The notes: generated by a model not told the origin, from the sequence alone. A DNA stretch of 58,994 bases from Hallerella porci (GCF_003148885.1 NZ_QGHD01000013.1:1-58994); one strand, 5' to 3'. Positions 7,949 to 17,310 are shown, counted from the first letter of the stretch. Made by a program: numbers and translations.

Positions 7949-7954
7949 AGCACA

Positions 7955-7983
7955 AAGATAGTAAATTTGGCAAAATTTGTCAA
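7955..7983 (-). promoter_or_regulatory. Consensus sigma-70-type promoter, TTGACA-17-TATCTT
   Basis: On the minus strand, TTGACA (7978-7983), a 17-bp spacer and TATCTT (7955-7960). The -10 box ends only 6 nt before the ATG at 7948, so the expected transcription start coincides with the start codon. Confidence 0.7.
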
Positions 7984-8025
7984 GGAAAATTTTTGAAGAA
8001 ATGGAAAAATTTCGTGCATCGGTTT

Positions 8026-9975
8026 TTAAAATCCGGTTTCCAAAGTATAATCCGAAAGGCGAATAAGAGTGTCTAAGAGAGCTTCTAAATGCTTGACGGT
8101 TTCTGCTTTTTCGTTTGCGAGATTCTGAGTTTGATGCAAATCATTTTCGGCGAAAAGTCCATCGACTTCTCCAGAATTTAATGGATATCGATCGATGATG
8201 CGATAACCGTCGAATCCGAGATCCGCGACTTTTGAATAAGCGCCGAGAGAAAGTCCTGCACCGTAACCGCGAAGCAAATTGTGGCCCATAAAAATATTTG
8301 GAACAGCGATTCCTGCGAGCTCAAGAATTGTCGGTGCAATGTCAATTTGGGCGGCGGTAATTGTGTCTTGTGCGGGCTCAATTCCTTTGCCGTGAATGAT
8401 AAACGGAATCCAAGTTGCATTGGAAAATGCGCTGCCGTTCATCGTCGAAACATCGTTTTCGCCGAGAGGAAATCCGTGATCTGCCATGATGATGACGTAT
8501 GTGTTTTCGTACCAACTTTCGTTTTGAATTTTCCGAATAAAGCGGGCGAGTTGTCTATCGGTAAAATTCATCGTCACTTGAATGCGTTCGGTGAGAGGCT
8601 TTTGTTTATCTTCTTCGGACATGCCCGCTGCAAAATTAAACGGATAATGATTGGAGCGGCTCATGACTGTTGCGAGGAAAGGTTTTTCTTGTTTGGAAAG
8701 ACTGTCTAAGATAACTGAAACCGTGTGATCAAAGAAAGTGGAATCATCTTCTAAATTGCGGTCGTAATGTTCTGCGGTGTACCATTTTGCCATCCATACG
8801 CCGAGATTATCCCACGCGGGATCGGCTGCAGAAAAATAATGCGTTGTGTAACCGGAATCGGTGAGAACCGAAGCGAAACTCGGAAGCGTTACGTGCGCAA
8901 GATCCGTTGCTTCGGCGAGTTTTGAATGATGCGGAAGCCCGAGATGAGTTGTGAGAACGCCGCCCGTTGTCGGGAGCCCACTTGTGTGCATACGGAACCA
9001 AGCGTGAGAATTTGCTGCCATCGAATCGAGGAATGGCGTAGGCGAAGGCTTTCCAGGATTTAAATAGCCCACATTGAGCCCGCGATGCGATTCGAGGAAG
9101 AATAAAATGAAATTCGGTTTTTGTGCGCGCTTTTGCAAAAGCGATTCGCTCTGCGTTAAGGCTTCGCTCGGAATGCGGTAAAGCGGAAGTTTTTTCCCGA
9201 GTTCTGTTTTCGGAAAATTCCAAAGAGAATCGCCTTCGACTTTTGCCCATAAATTTTGATAAGTTGCGCCGAGATTTTCAAGTTCGCTTTCGGATAAATG
9301 CGAAGCGGCTTGCGTATTTGTTAAATCGTTGTAAATCAAAGAAACGACAGGGCGAAGCTTTGTCATGCGGGCGTTTCCCGTCCAAATAAAATAGACGAAA
9401 AGATACGAAGCGATGTAAAAAATGAGCATCGCGATGACGGGAACATTTAATGAACGCGGGGCGAGAAATTTTTTAATAAGCCGATAAATTCCAAAGGTCA
9501 TCGGGAGAATAAGCGCAAGCACAAAGAATTGCAAAAACGGAACCGAGAAATCATTCGCCACATAATCCCAAAACATCACCACGGACGAAGTATCTTTGTA
9601 AGTATCGACGAGTCCGAAAGAAAGATGGCTGCCGAGGAATCGTTGCACTTCGTGGTCGAGAAGGGTGACGAGTAAAATGATGGAATGAAAAAGGGTAAAG
9701 AGAATTGTCGAAAGAGAAAATTTCAGATTGAAATTCGGGAAAAATTTTTTGCGGAGAATTTGAAAAACGCCTGCGCCGATGGTGAAAATTACTAACGAAT
9801 TAAAAATCCAGAGAAAGTCTAAACAGACTGCGTGAAAAATGTACCAGTCCGGTTTGCTCACAAACGGGAAGCCGTAAGGATTGCTGCGGAAGAGAAGAAG
9901 CACCCGCAAGAAAATATGCGAAACCCAAAACGCGAGTGCAACAAAAATCAATTTAGAAGAAAGAAATTTTTTCAT
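8026..9975 (-). CDS. LTA-synthase-like membrane sulfatase/phosphotransferase
   Basis: About 649 residues from the ATG at 9975. Five N-terminal membrane helices (to about residue 195) are followed by an extracytoplasmic alkaline-phosphatase-fold domain (PF00884). Motifs seen: NFILFFLESHRG (metal-binding Glu), 'HTSGLPTTGGVLTTHLG' (candidate Thr nucleophile), 'VMSRSNHYPF' and 'IIMADHGFPLGENDVS' (metal-binding Asp-His). This layout belongs to LtaS/MdoB/EptA-type enzymes, which move phosphoglycerol or phosphoethanolamine onto envelope glycans or lipids. In a diderm, glycan or lipid A decoration is more likely than lipoteichoic acid. No Shine-Dalgarno; TATTTT lies 7 nt before the ATG. Confidence 0.75.
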   Translation of the reverse strand: MKKFLSSKLIFVALAFWVSHIFLRVLLLFRSNPYGFPFVSKPDWYIFHAVCLDFLWIFNSLVIFTIGAGVFQILRKKFFPNFNLKFSLSTILFTLFHSIILLVTLLDHEVQRFLGSHLSFGLVDTYKDTSSVVMFWDYVANDFSVPFLQFFVLALILPMTFGIYRLIKKFLAPRSLNVPVIAMLIFYIASYLFVYFIWTGNARMTKLRPVVSLIYNDLTNTQAASHLSESELENLGATYQNLWAKVEGDSLWNFPKTELGKKLPLYRIPSEALTQSESLLQKRAQKPNFILFFLESHRGLNVGYLNPGKPSPTPFLDSMAANSHAWFRMHTSGLPTTGGVLTTHLGLPHHSKLAEATDLAHVTLPSFASVLTDSGYTTHYFSAADPAWDNLGVWMAKWYTAEHYDRNLEDDSTFFDHTVSVILDSLSKQEKPFLATVMSRSNHYPFNFAAGMSEEDKQKPLTERIQVTMNFTDRQLARFIRKIQNESWYENTYVIIMADHGFPLGENDVSTMNGSAFSNATWIPFIIHGKGIEPAQDTITAAQIDIAPTILELAGIAVPNIFMGHNLLRGYGAGLSLGAYSKVADLGFDGYRIIDRYPLNSGEVDGLFAENDLHQTQNLANEKAETVKHLEALLDTLIRLSDYTLETGF

Positions 9976-10129
9976 TTTTTTTAAAATAGCAATTATTAGG
10001 TGGAGAATTTGCAAAGAAAAATGGAAAATTTGAAGTTCAATGCGCTTTTCTCGCGTAGAATTAGAATCTTTGGAATTTGATTATTTTTCAGCGACGGCGC
10101 AAATTATTCGAAAAAAGAAATCATACTCC

Positions 10130-10197
10130 TTGACGAAAAGAAAAAGTTTTTATAGTTTTTTCGTATGAATGATTGTTCAAATGAAAATTTGAACAAT
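10130..10197 (+). promoter_or_regulatory. Promoter and palindromic SmtB/ArsR operator
   Basis: TTGACG (10130-10135) and TATAGT (10151-10156) form a promoter with a short 15-bp spacer. Just downstream, ATTGTTCAAAT (10172-10182) and ATTTGAACAAT (10187-10197) make a perfect 11-bp inverted repeat around GAAA. The TGAA-N6-TTCA half (10167-10179) also matches the classic ArsR/SmtB operator core. Binding here would block the start of transcription of the metal operon, as in known SmtB-family autoregulation. Confidence 0.75.
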
Positions 10198-10214
10198 TTT
10201 GAAATGGAGAAACG

Positions 10215-10523
10215 ATGGCGAAAAAGAAAACGCAGATTCCCGACGAAGTTGAACTTTGCGATTTAGCAGAGCTGTTTAAAGTTTTTGGCGATTCTACGCG
10301 GATTCGCATTTTGTATGCGCTTTCGGAATCGGAACTTTGCGTCGGCGATTTAGCGAAATCGTTAACGATGACGCAATCAGCGGTTTCGCATCAATTAAAA
10401 ATTTTAAAGACGGCGAAACTCGTCAACAGTCATCGCGTTGGGAAAATGATGGTTTACTATTTAGCCGATGAACATGTGCGCACGATTATCAGCGTGGGAA
10501 CAGAACACATCGAAGAAAAGTAG
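10215..10523 (+). CDS. SmtB/CzrA-type ArsR-family metal-sensing repressor
   Basis: 102 residues with a winged helix-turn-helix (DSTRIRILYALSESELCVGDLAKSLTMTQSAVSHQLKIL...). Two metal sites are visible. The alpha-3 Cys site (ELCVGD, with a second Cys in VELCDLAELF) is the type that senses Cd/Pb. The alpha-5 motif D-x-H-(x10)-H-x-x-E is complete in DEHVRTIISVGTEHIEE and is the zinc/cobalt site of SmtB, CzrA and NmtR. The protein should repress its own operon from the palindrome upstream and release DNA on binding zinc or cadmium. It sits 8 bp before the HMA gene. Confidence 0.9.
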   Translation: MAKKKTQIPDEVELCDLAELFKVFGDSTRIRILYALSESELCVGDLAKSLTMTQSAVSHQLKILKTAKLVNSHRVGKMMVYYLADEHVRTIISVGTEHIEEK

Positions 10524-10531
10524 AGGTTACA

Positions 10532-10735
10532 ATGAAAAAGAAATTGATTGCGCAAAATTGCGCTGCAAAAATGGAAGCGGAAATTCAAAAAATTCCAGGC
10601 GTTTTGAATGCATCCGTCAATTTCCTTTTGCAAAAAATCACAATTGAAGCAGACGAAAAATGTTTCGATGAAATTTTGCAAAAAGCGATTGCGACTTGCA
10701 AAAAAGTGGAACCGGATTGTCAAATTTTTGCGTAG
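10532..10735 (+). CDS. Stand-alone HMA-like domain protein lacking the CxxC
   Basis: 67 residues with the beta-alpha-beta-beta-alpha-beta pattern of heavy-metal-associated domains (KKKLIAQNCAAKMEAEIQ..., KIPGVLNASVNFLLQKITIE). Normal HMA domains have G-M-D-C-x-x-C-A; here the loop is QNCAAK, with a single Cys and two residues missing. It may deliver metal with one thiol, or have lost metal binding. It is the domain that in ZntA/CadA is usually fused to the N-terminus of the ATPase, here a separate gene directly upstream of one. Confidence 0.75.
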   Translation: MKKKLIAQNCAAKMEAEIQKIPGVLNASVNFLLQKITIEADEKCFDEILQKAIATCKKVEPDCQIFA

Positions 10736-10746
10736 AAACGGAGACG

Positions 10747-12645
10747 ATGATGTCGGCGAAGCAAAAGAAAATGCGAATGCGGATTTTTATCAGTTTAATT
10801 TTCTTAGTATCGCTGATGATTCTTTCTCGATGTCTTGAAATTCCACAATGGATTTTGGCAATTCTTTTTGCAATTCCTTACGGCGTTGCGGGCTATGATA
10901 TTCTTTGGATTGCGTTAAAAAATATTCGCAACGGAAATGTTTTTGATGAAAATTTTTTGATGGCGATTGCAACTCTTGCAGCGTTCTTTGTCGGGGAATA
11001 TCCCGAAGGCGCTGCGGTGATGATTTTTTATCAAGTCGGGGAACTTTTTCAAAGCGTTGCGGTGGGAAAATCGCGGGCTTCTATTGCGCAACTGATGTCG
11101 ATTGCGCCGGACTTTGCTAATGTGGAAATTAACGGCGAAATAAAAACGGTCGATCCCGAAGAAGTTGAAATTGGGAGCACGATTGTGATTCGTGCGGGCG
11201 AAAAAATTCCTCTCGATGGAGAAGTGCTGAGTGGAGAATCTTTTGTAGATACTGCTGCATTAACGGGAGAATCGGTTCCGCGAAAAATTGTGGCAGGAAA
11301 TTTTGTGGTGAGCGGCTGCATTAACGGCGAAGGAATTTTGCGAGTGCGGACGACGAAAGTTTACGATGATTCAACGGTTGCAAAAATTTTGGAACTCGTT
11401 GAAAATGCGAGCGAGAAAAAAGCGAAGATGGAAAAATTCATCACGCGATTTGCTCGTTATTATACGCCGATTGTTACCGTTGCCGCTGTTTTGTTAGCCG
11501 TGATTCCGCCGATTTTTTTAGGCGCTTCGCGCGAAGTATTTTATGATTGGATTTTGCGGGCTTGTACATTCTTAATCGTTTCGTGTCCGTGCGCTCTTGT
11601 AATTTCTGTTCCGCTCGGATTTTTTGGAGGCATCGGTGCGGCGTCGCGAATCGGCGTTTTGGTAAAAGGTGCGAATAGTTTGGAAATGGCTGCGCAGTTG
11701 AAAACTCTCGTTTTCGATAAAACGGGAACGTTAACCAAAGGCGAATTTCGGGTGAATGAAATGCATCCGGCGAAAAATTTTTCAGCGGAAAATTTATTAG
11801 AACTTGCTGCACTCGGCGAATCATTTTCAACGCATCCGATTGCGAAGTCAATTCTCAAAGCATACGGGAAAAAGCCCGCGGCGCTTCGCGTCCAAAAGAC
11901 GGCAGAAATTGCGGGCGAAGGAATTCGTGCAATCGTCGATAACAAAGAATTGCTTCTCGGAAGTGCTTTGCTTTTGCAAAAAAATCAAATCGAAGTGCAA
12001 AAAATAAAAAGCGTTGGAACGATTGTTTACGTTGCGTTTGACGGAAAATTTGTCGGGAGTTTAGTCATCTCGGATTCGCTTAAAGAGGGCGCAATTTCGG
12101 CGATGCAAAATTTGAAAAATGTCGGCGTAGAAAATACGGTGATGCTCACGGGCGATTCGCTTTCGGTGGCAGAAAATGTAGCGCAAACATTAAAAATCAA
12201 TTCGTATTTTGCAGAACTTTTGCCTGCTGATAAAGTTTCGAAAATGGAAAATTTATTGCAAAATTCAACGGCAAAAAATCGCATTGGATTTGTGGGCGAT
12301 GGCATTAACGATGCGCCGGTTTTAATGCGGGCCGATGTCGGATTTGCGATGGGGGCTTTCGGAAGTGATGCTGCGATGGAAGCGGCAGATATTGTTCTCA
12401 TGGATGACGATGTGCGAAAAATTCCGCAGACGATTTCCATTGCAAAGCGGACACAAAAAATTGTTACCGAAAATGTCGTCTTTGCGCTTTCGGTAAAAGG
12501 AATTATTCTTCTTCTCGGCGCATGCGGTTTTGCAAATATGTGGCTCGCGGTTTTTGGCGATGTCGGTGTAACGGTGCTCGCCATTTTCAATTCGATGAGA
12601 ATGCTTCGGCAAGAAAAGAAATTCACTTTGCATTCTTCTTGTTGA
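10747..12645 (+). CDS. zntA/cadA-like: P1B-type zinc/cadmium/lead-exporting ATPase
   Basis: About 632 residues. Start at 10747 or 10750: GGAG at 10740-10743 is better spaced for 10750. Motifs in order: actuator TGES (AALTGESVPR), membrane Cys-Pro-Cys (IVSCPCALVISVPLGFFGG), phosphorylation site FDKTGTLTKG with Asp about residue 324, HP motif (STHPIAKS) and hinge VGDGINDAPVL. CPC and the HP locus mark a P1B heavy-metal pump; lack of an N-terminal HMA domain is explained by the separate gene just upstream. It exports Zn, Cd or Pb across the inner membrane, in line with the SmtB-type regulator that opens the operon. Confidence 0.93.
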   Translation: MMSAKQKKMRMRIFISLIFLVSLMILSRCLEIPQWILAILFAIPYGVAGYDILWIALKNIRNGNVFDENFLMAIATLAAFFVGEYPEGAAVMIFYQVGELFQSVAVGKSRASIAQLMSIAPDFANVEINGEIKTVDPEEVEIGSTIVIRAGEKIPLDGEVLSGESFVDTAALTGESVPRKIVAGNFVVSGCINGEGILRVRTTKVYDDSTVAKILELVENASEKKAKMEKFITRFARYYTPIVTVAAVLLAVIPPIFLGASREVFYDWILRACTFLIVSCPCALVISVPLGFFGGIGAASRIGVLVKGANSLEMAAQLKTLVFDKTGTLTKGEFRVNEMHPAKNFSAENLLELAALGESFSTHPIAKSILKAYGKKPAALRVQKTAEIAGEGIRAIVDNKELLLGSALLLQKNQIEVQKIKSVGTIVYVAFDGKFVGSLVISDSLKEGAISAMQNLKNVGVENTVMLTGDSLSVAENVAQTLKINSYFAELLPADKVSKMENLLQNSTAKNRIGFVGDGINDAPVLMRADVGFAMGAFGSDAAMEAADIVLMDDDVRKIPQTISIAKRTQKIVTENVVFALSVKGIILLLGACGFANMWLAVFGDVGVTVLAIFNSMRMLRQEKKFTLHSSC

Positions 12646-12663
12646 ATTGTTATAATTGGGGCT

Positions 12664-14016
12664 ATGAACAACGGTTTTGATCACTTGAATGTGCAAAATA
12701 TTGAAGTCGCTGGATTTATCCGCGAAGTTTTCGGTTACATTACCCGATTCAAAGGGCAACTGTTTATTCTGAAAATTGAAGACTGCTTGATGGATCATCC
12801 GCTGTTTCCTGTTTTGATTCGCGACATTACGCTTTTGCATAAAATCGGTGTCAAAATTTTAATCGTTCCGGGAACTCGCAATAGCATCGATCGCCAGCTG
12901 AAAGCGTGGGAAATCGATTCGGATTTTGAAAGCGGAGTTCGCTTGACGACAGAAGAAGCGTTGCCTTTAATTGAACAAGCTTCTCTCGGCGCAGCGCAGC
13001 GCATCATGAGTCATTTGACAGCGGGCGGTTGCCACGGCATGCAAGGAAACTGGGTTGCGGCGCGCAGCATGGGAATTATCGATGGCGTGGATTATATGCG
13101 GACCGGTCGCATTGAACGCATTGAAAAAAATATTCTCGAACATTTGCTTTCCGAAGATTACATTCCCATTATTCCGCCGATCGGTTGGAATAAAATCGGT
13201 CATGCGTATAATATTTCGAGTACAGAACTCGCCATGGAATTGTGCAAATATTTGACGGTGGGAAAACTATTCTTCATCGGCAGCGAAAACGGCATCCGCG
13301 CCGAAGGTTTGCATACGGGCGCACAAACGAAATATTTGGATGTGACCGATAACGGAGTCATCTCGGCGTTAGATATTGAACAAGCGCAAGAAATTTTGGA
13401 TTTGAATCCGGACAAATTAAATTTTGCGCAAATTGATTATTTGAAAAATGCGATTAGCGCTTGCAAAGCGGGCGCAAAACGTGTGCATTTAATCAGCGGT
13501 GAAACGCAGGGAAGTGTTCTGCAAGAAGTCTTCTCGAGCCGCGGTGATGGAACGATGGTTTACGCAAACCAATATTCGAGTATTCGCCCTGCGACGACAG
13601 ACGACATTCCCGATATTTTGCGGATTATGCAAGATTATATTGCGAAGGGCTTCTTGATTCCGCGAACGCAAGAATCGATTTCCGAAAAATTGCCGGACTA
13701 TGTCGTTTATGCAATTGATAATGTGATTCACGGTTGCGGTGCATTGCACGCCTTCGAAGATAACACCGCAGAAGTCGCTGCCATTGCTGTCGCAGCAAAC
13801 TATCGCAAATCAGGAGTGGGCGCAGCGATTGTACGGCACTTGGTTGCTACGGCAAAAATGCGCGGTTATCGGATGGTTTTCCTTCTCACGACACAAGCCC
13901 TCGATTGGTTTTATCAACTCGGATTTAAAGACGGCACATTGGAAGAATTGCCAAAAACAAAACGCGATCATTATAATCACAAAAGAAATTCGCGTATTTT
14001 GGTGATGAATTTGTAA
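12664..14016 (+). CDS. argA: N-acetylglutamate synthase (ArgA type)
   Basis: 450 residues, the usual length for ArgA. The first about 290 residues are an amino-acid kinase fold (KILIVPGTRNSIDRQL, LGAAQRIMSH, IPPIGWNKIGHAYN); the last about 150 are a GNAT acetyltransferase with the acetyl-CoA loop ANYRKSGVGAAIVRHLV. It makes N-acetylglutamate from glutamate and acetyl-CoA, the first step of arginine synthesis. In this family the kinase-like domain normally binds arginine for feedback control. It starts 18 bp after the metal ATPase stop, behind GGGG, so it may be cotranscribed, though the jobs are unrelated. Confidence 0.85.
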   Translation: MNNGFDHLNVQNIEVAGFIREVFGYITRFKGQLFILKIEDCLMDHPLFPVLIRDITLLHKIGVKILIVPGTRNSIDRQLKAWEIDSDFESGVRLTTEEALPLIEQASLGAAQRIMSHLTAGGCHGMQGNWVAARSMGIIDGVDYMRTGRIERIEKNILEHLLSEDYIPIIPPIGWNKIGHAYNISSTELAMELCKYLTVGKLFFIGSENGIRAEGLHTGAQTKYLDVTDNGVISALDIEQAQEILDLNPDKLNFAQIDYLKNAISACKAGAKRVHLISGETQGSVLQEVFSSRGDGTMVYANQYSSIRPATTDDIPDILRIMQDYIAKGFLIPRTQESISEKLPDYVVYAIDNVIHGCGALHAFEDNTAEVAAIAVAANYRKSGVGAAIVRHLVATAKMRGYRMVFLLTTQALDWFYQLGFKDGTLEELPKTKRDHYNHKRNSRILVMNL

Positions 14017-14057
14017 TGTCGTCGTGCAATGATTGATAATTTTGCATCGCTTTGCAG

Positions 14058-15542
14058 TTAAATTTTCATTTTAAAAATTCTTTTTGCCTTTTCGCCTGCA
14101 AGCCCCTGGATCACAAAAGTGCTTGCAATTAGCAATAGGACAATTCCATAAATTGCTGCTTTGATGCCAAGCGACAGATCCAAGCTGTAGTTTAAAAGTG
14201 CGTATAGAACTGTTAACGATATAATCCAAAATCCCTGGATCGTCAAATTGAATTTATACGGCCAGTAACCCATTTTATAAAGGTACAAGTTCATCCAAAT
14301 GCATTGCATGATTTGGTAGGACATCGATGAAATCGCGGCTCCGGCAATTCCGAATAAAGGAATCAAGAGCTTGTTTAGCACAAGGGCGAAAACAAGGGAA
14401 AATACATTCATCATAAACATGAATTTACTCTTTCCGAGTCCGTTAATGACTGAGCCTGAAAGCCCGAACATTCCGTTGATTAAATTTCCAATCATCAAAA
14501 TTCCAAGGACCGCAACAGGATTCTCCTTGGTAATAAACGATTTCCCTGCAATCATCATGGTCTGCTCCGGAAACAGGACGATGAAAAATCCAATCGTTAA
14601 TTGAATCAAGGTTACCATCGATACGCAGTAAGAAAATACGGGCTTTAAATCGGTTGTTAAGCGTTCCTTAGACATGCCTGCGACAACGGGCTGTAAAATC
14701 GGGTTGTAGCTTTGCCGAATTGTTTTTAGACCGTTAGAAATCGTGATCATCACCGCATAAATTCCTGCGGCTTCGGAGCCGATTAACGCAAGGACCATCC
14801 ACAAGTCAACGCGCGTTAAAAACGCCGATACGATTTCCGAAAATCCGAGCGGCAACGAAAAGTCCAAAAGTTCCTTGGGCATTTTTTCTTTGGCAAACCA
14901 GCGCAGTTGTGGAAATTGCCTGTTCATTAAGAACACGTAAACGAAAACGCCTAAAACGTTGGCCGCAAATAGCCCAGTCGGTAAGGCGAGCTTTTGCGTA
15001 AACCCAATAAAATAAAGCAAAAGAGCGATGAGCGGAGCAAGCGTTGTGACCGCAAAATCGTTAATGAAAATTTTATACTGTGGATGACGATTTCCTTCGG
15101 AAGCGCCTGCAAAAAGCAAGAGAGCCGCATAAGGGATAATCGAAAGCGCGTAAATGGAAATTTCGGTCGAAGAAAGCATCGCAAGTCCTTTTGAAACGCT
15201 TTGCAGTCCGAAAAAGGAACCGACCCAAATGACAACAGAGATAATCAATGCGAATAAGAGGGTTAATCGTAAAGACGAAAGAATCCCTTCGTGCGGCGTT
15301 CGGTGGCAAACGATGTTTTGCGGCAAATAGCGATGCAAGCCCTTGTCGAGTCCAAGAATCGAAACGCGGCAAAGCGTTAAAATCAAAAGCTGCGTCGAAA
15401 CGTAAACGCCAAAAATTTCTTTTCCGAAAGTGCGTGCGATGACAATCGTTAAAACGGGAGCGATAACTTTGAGCGCTGTCCCTAAAAAGGTAAACAGTGT
15501 ACTCCTCATTAAAAACTTTTGGTCCGAATGAATAGAATTCAT
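14058..15542 (-). CDS. Polysaccharide flippase (Wzx/MATE-like)
   Basis: 494 residues with about 12-14 membrane helices. The start LMRSTLFTFLGTALKVIAPV and the 'FGKEIFGVYVSTQLLI' segment are typical of the polysaccharide biosynthesis/oligosaccharide flippase family (MOP superfamily). It should move lipid-linked glycan units across the inner membrane. It follows the glycosyltransferase-like gene by 21 bp on the same strand, so the two form an operon for an exported glycan. No Shine-Dalgarno is clear at the chosen ATG. It converges with argA. Confidence 0.8.
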   Translation of the reverse strand: MNSIHSDQKFLMRSTLFTFLGTALKVIAPVLTIVIARTFGKEIFGVYVSTQLLILTLCRVSILGLDKGLHRYLPQNIVCHRTPHEGILSSLRLTLLFALIISVVIWVGSFFGLQSVSKGLAMLSSTEISIYALSIIPYAALLLFAGASEGNRHPQYKIFINDFAVTTLAPLIALLLYFIGFTQKLALPTGLFAANVLGVFVYVFLMNRQFPQLRWFAKEKMPKELLDFSLPLGFSEIVSAFLTRVDLWMVLALIGSEAAGIYAVMITISNGLKTIRQSYNPILQPVVAGMSKERLTTDLKPVFSYCVSMVTLIQLTIGFFIVLFPEQTMMIAGKSFITKENPVAVLGILMIGNLINGMFGLSGSVINGLGKSKFMFMMNVFSLVFALVLNKLLIPLFGIAGAAISSMSYQIMQCIWMNLYLYKMGYWPYKFNLTIQGFWIISLTVLYALLNYSLDLSLGIKAAIYGIVLLLIASTFVIQGLAGEKAKRIFKMKI

Positions 15543-15563
15543 GATGATTTAATTTTTTAAGAG

Positions 15564-16478
15564 TTAAAGAAAATAATTTTCTATCCATTGATTTATTTCG
15601 TATTGATTTACAATATTTTCAGGAATTTCTTGATAAGGCACTTGCATAAAATCTTTTAAATGGTCTAATTTATTATCGTGAATGATATAAATATTTGCGG
15701 GATTGTAAAAATCAAAATGCTTGATGTATTCGTTGTTGGTAACCAGTTTTTTCTTCAAAAATAAAGCATCGAAAGGACGCAGAGAAAGCCCGGTTTGATT
15801 TTCACTTACTAAATCTAAAATGCATTTGGATTCGGCGGAATATAAAATGTTGTCGTAAGGTGAAATTTGAGATTCTTTATTTTCGATAATGAAAAATTTT
15901 GTTGAAAAATTCATCGCAGAAAGTTTTGCTTGAATGGATTGAAGTAAGTCTTTTCGCCCTTTATTTTTCCCGACAAAGTAAAAATCTTGTTTGATTGAAA
16001 ATTTTTTTATTTCAGGTTTTCGATTTACATTTTTGACTAATTGAATTTGATAAAATTCACTGTCATGAAAGTCAAAAGTGAAAAAATGAAAATGATTTTT
16101 CTTTAATTGAGATAGCGCTTTTTGAATTTGTTTGGGTTGATTGCTCCAACGCGTAAGCGGATTCCAAAAAAAGACATTTTTCAAAATAGATTTTTTTAGA
16201 ATTGCATTTAACATTTTGTATTCAGCAAAATAACAACTGTCCCAAAATAAAATATTGCAATCAATTTTTTGTAATGCTTTTCGAGTTTGCTTTTTGTAGC
16301 GGAAAAGAAATGCAAAAAAATACAAGTGTAATTTTAAAAAGATACCGTAAAAAAGAATTCGAATTTTGTTTTGGGTAATTGCGAGTTCTAATTTGTTTGC
16401 ATTGGACAAATGAAGTCCATTCACAACATAATTTGCTGCTTTAAATTTGGGATTGTAAATAATGGTTAATTTATTCAT
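15564..16478 (-). CDS. Glycosyltransferase-like protein (Eps11J/CgeB-like)
   Basis: About 304 residues from the ATG at 16478. The C-terminal block SKCILDLVSENQTGLSLRPF then DALFLKKKLVTNNEYIKHFDF is the signature of a family of glycan-cluster proteins related to GT-B glycosyltransferases, which pick a sugar-nucleotide in this loop. The N-terminal half is Lys/Phe-rich and less conserved. Paired with the flippase downstream. The substrate cannot be told. Codon use is extremely AT-rich compared with the flippase, perhaps a sign of transfer. TATATT ends 8 nt before the ATG and no Shine-Dalgarno is seen. Confidence 0.55.
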   Translation of the reverse strand: MNKLTIIYNPKFKAANYVVNGLHLSNANKLELAITQNKIRILFYGIFLKLHLYFFAFLFRYKKQTRKALQKIDCNILFWDSCYFAEYKMLNAILKKSILKNVFFWNPLTRWSNQPKQIQKALSQLKKNHFHFFTFDFHDSEFYQIQLVKNVNRKPEIKKFSIKQDFYFVGKNKGRKDLLQSIQAKLSAMNFSTKFFIIENKESQISPYDNILYSAESKCILDLVSENQTGLSLRPFDALFLKKKLVTNNEYIKHFDFYNPANIYIIHDNKLDHLKDFMQVPYQEIPENIVNQYEINQWIENYFL

Positions 16479-16486
16479 TATCTTCA

Positions 16487-16516
16487 AATATATAAACTTA
16501 TTCTCATTGCTTGCAA
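16487..16516 (-). promoter_or_regulatory. Promoter TTGCAA-18-TATATT ending at the start codon
   Basis: On the minus strand, TTGCAA (16511-16516), an 18-bp spacer and TATATT (16487-16492). Only 8 nt separate the -10 box from the ATG at 16478, so the transcript should begin at or next to the start codon. Confidence 0.6.
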
Positions 16517-16688
16517 AAAAAATTTAAATAATAAATGCAATAAAAATGCGAAAAATCGGAGAATTTCTTTTGAAGAAAACTAGGATTGGAAATAGAAATG
16601 TGACAAATGCAAATCATCGGCTTTTTAATTTTTCTAAATTTGCAAATCAAAGCGGCTTCATTTTGTGCTGTTTTTAGATTAGGTGAAA

Positions 16689-17258
16689 ATGATGGATTTG
16701 AAAAAAATGGAAGATGGCTTCCGCATGATTCTCGAAGGCATGGGCGAAGACATCCATCGCGAAGGCCTTTTGGATACGCCGAAGCGCGTCTCAAAAATGT
16801 ACGCAGAACTGATGACCAGTTTGAATGCGGACAAAAATCCTGCCGATATTCTCAAAACGCGATTCCACGAAAAGTATGACGAAATGATCGTCGTGCCGAA
16901 TATCGAATTTGCGAGTATGTGCGAACATCATTTTTTGCCGTTTACCGGGCGCGCTTTTGTCGCTTATATTCCGGGCGACTGCGTTGTCGGACTTTCGAAA
17001 ATTCCTCGTGTCGTCGAATACTTTGCGCGGATGCCGCAGATTCAAGAACGCATGACGCGGCAAATTGCGGAACTCATTCAGAACGAACTCAATCCGCGGG
17101 GAGTGGCAGTTCTTTTGGAAGCTTCGCACATGTGCATGACGATGCGCGGAGTCAAGAAGCCGGGCGCTACGATGGTGACGACGCAACTTCTCGGGCGCTT
17201 TAAAACCGACGAAAAAACGCGCGCTGAATTTATGACTTATATTCATCGCGAAGGCTAA
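16689..17258 (+). CDS. folE: GTP cyclohydrolase I
   Basis: About 189 residues; start at the ATG pair 16689/16692 behind AGGTG (an upstream in-frame GTG at 16683 overlaps that site and is unlikely). Family signatures are complete: 'EGLLDTPKRVSKMY', the zinc site 'ASMCEHHFLPFTGRAFVAYIP' (Cys, His, His) and second zinc Cys in 'EASHMCMTMRGVKKPGATMVT'. It opens GTP to 7,8-dihydroneopterin triphosphate for folate. The gene stands alone before the gltB leader. Confidence 0.93.
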   Translation: MMDLKKMEDGFRMILEGMGEDIHREGLLDTPKRVSKMYAELMTSLNADKNPADILKTRFHEKYDEMIVVPNIEFASMCEHHFLPFTGRAFVAYIPGDCVVGLSKIPRVVEYFARMPQIQERMTRQIAELIQNELNPRGVAVLLEASHMCMTMRGVKKPGATMVTTQLLGRFKTDEKTRAEFMTYIHREG

Positions 17259-17310
17259 ATGCTGACTTTTTTCGGAGGATAAAAAAATTTTTTTTGATTC
17301 CCGAAAAGGC

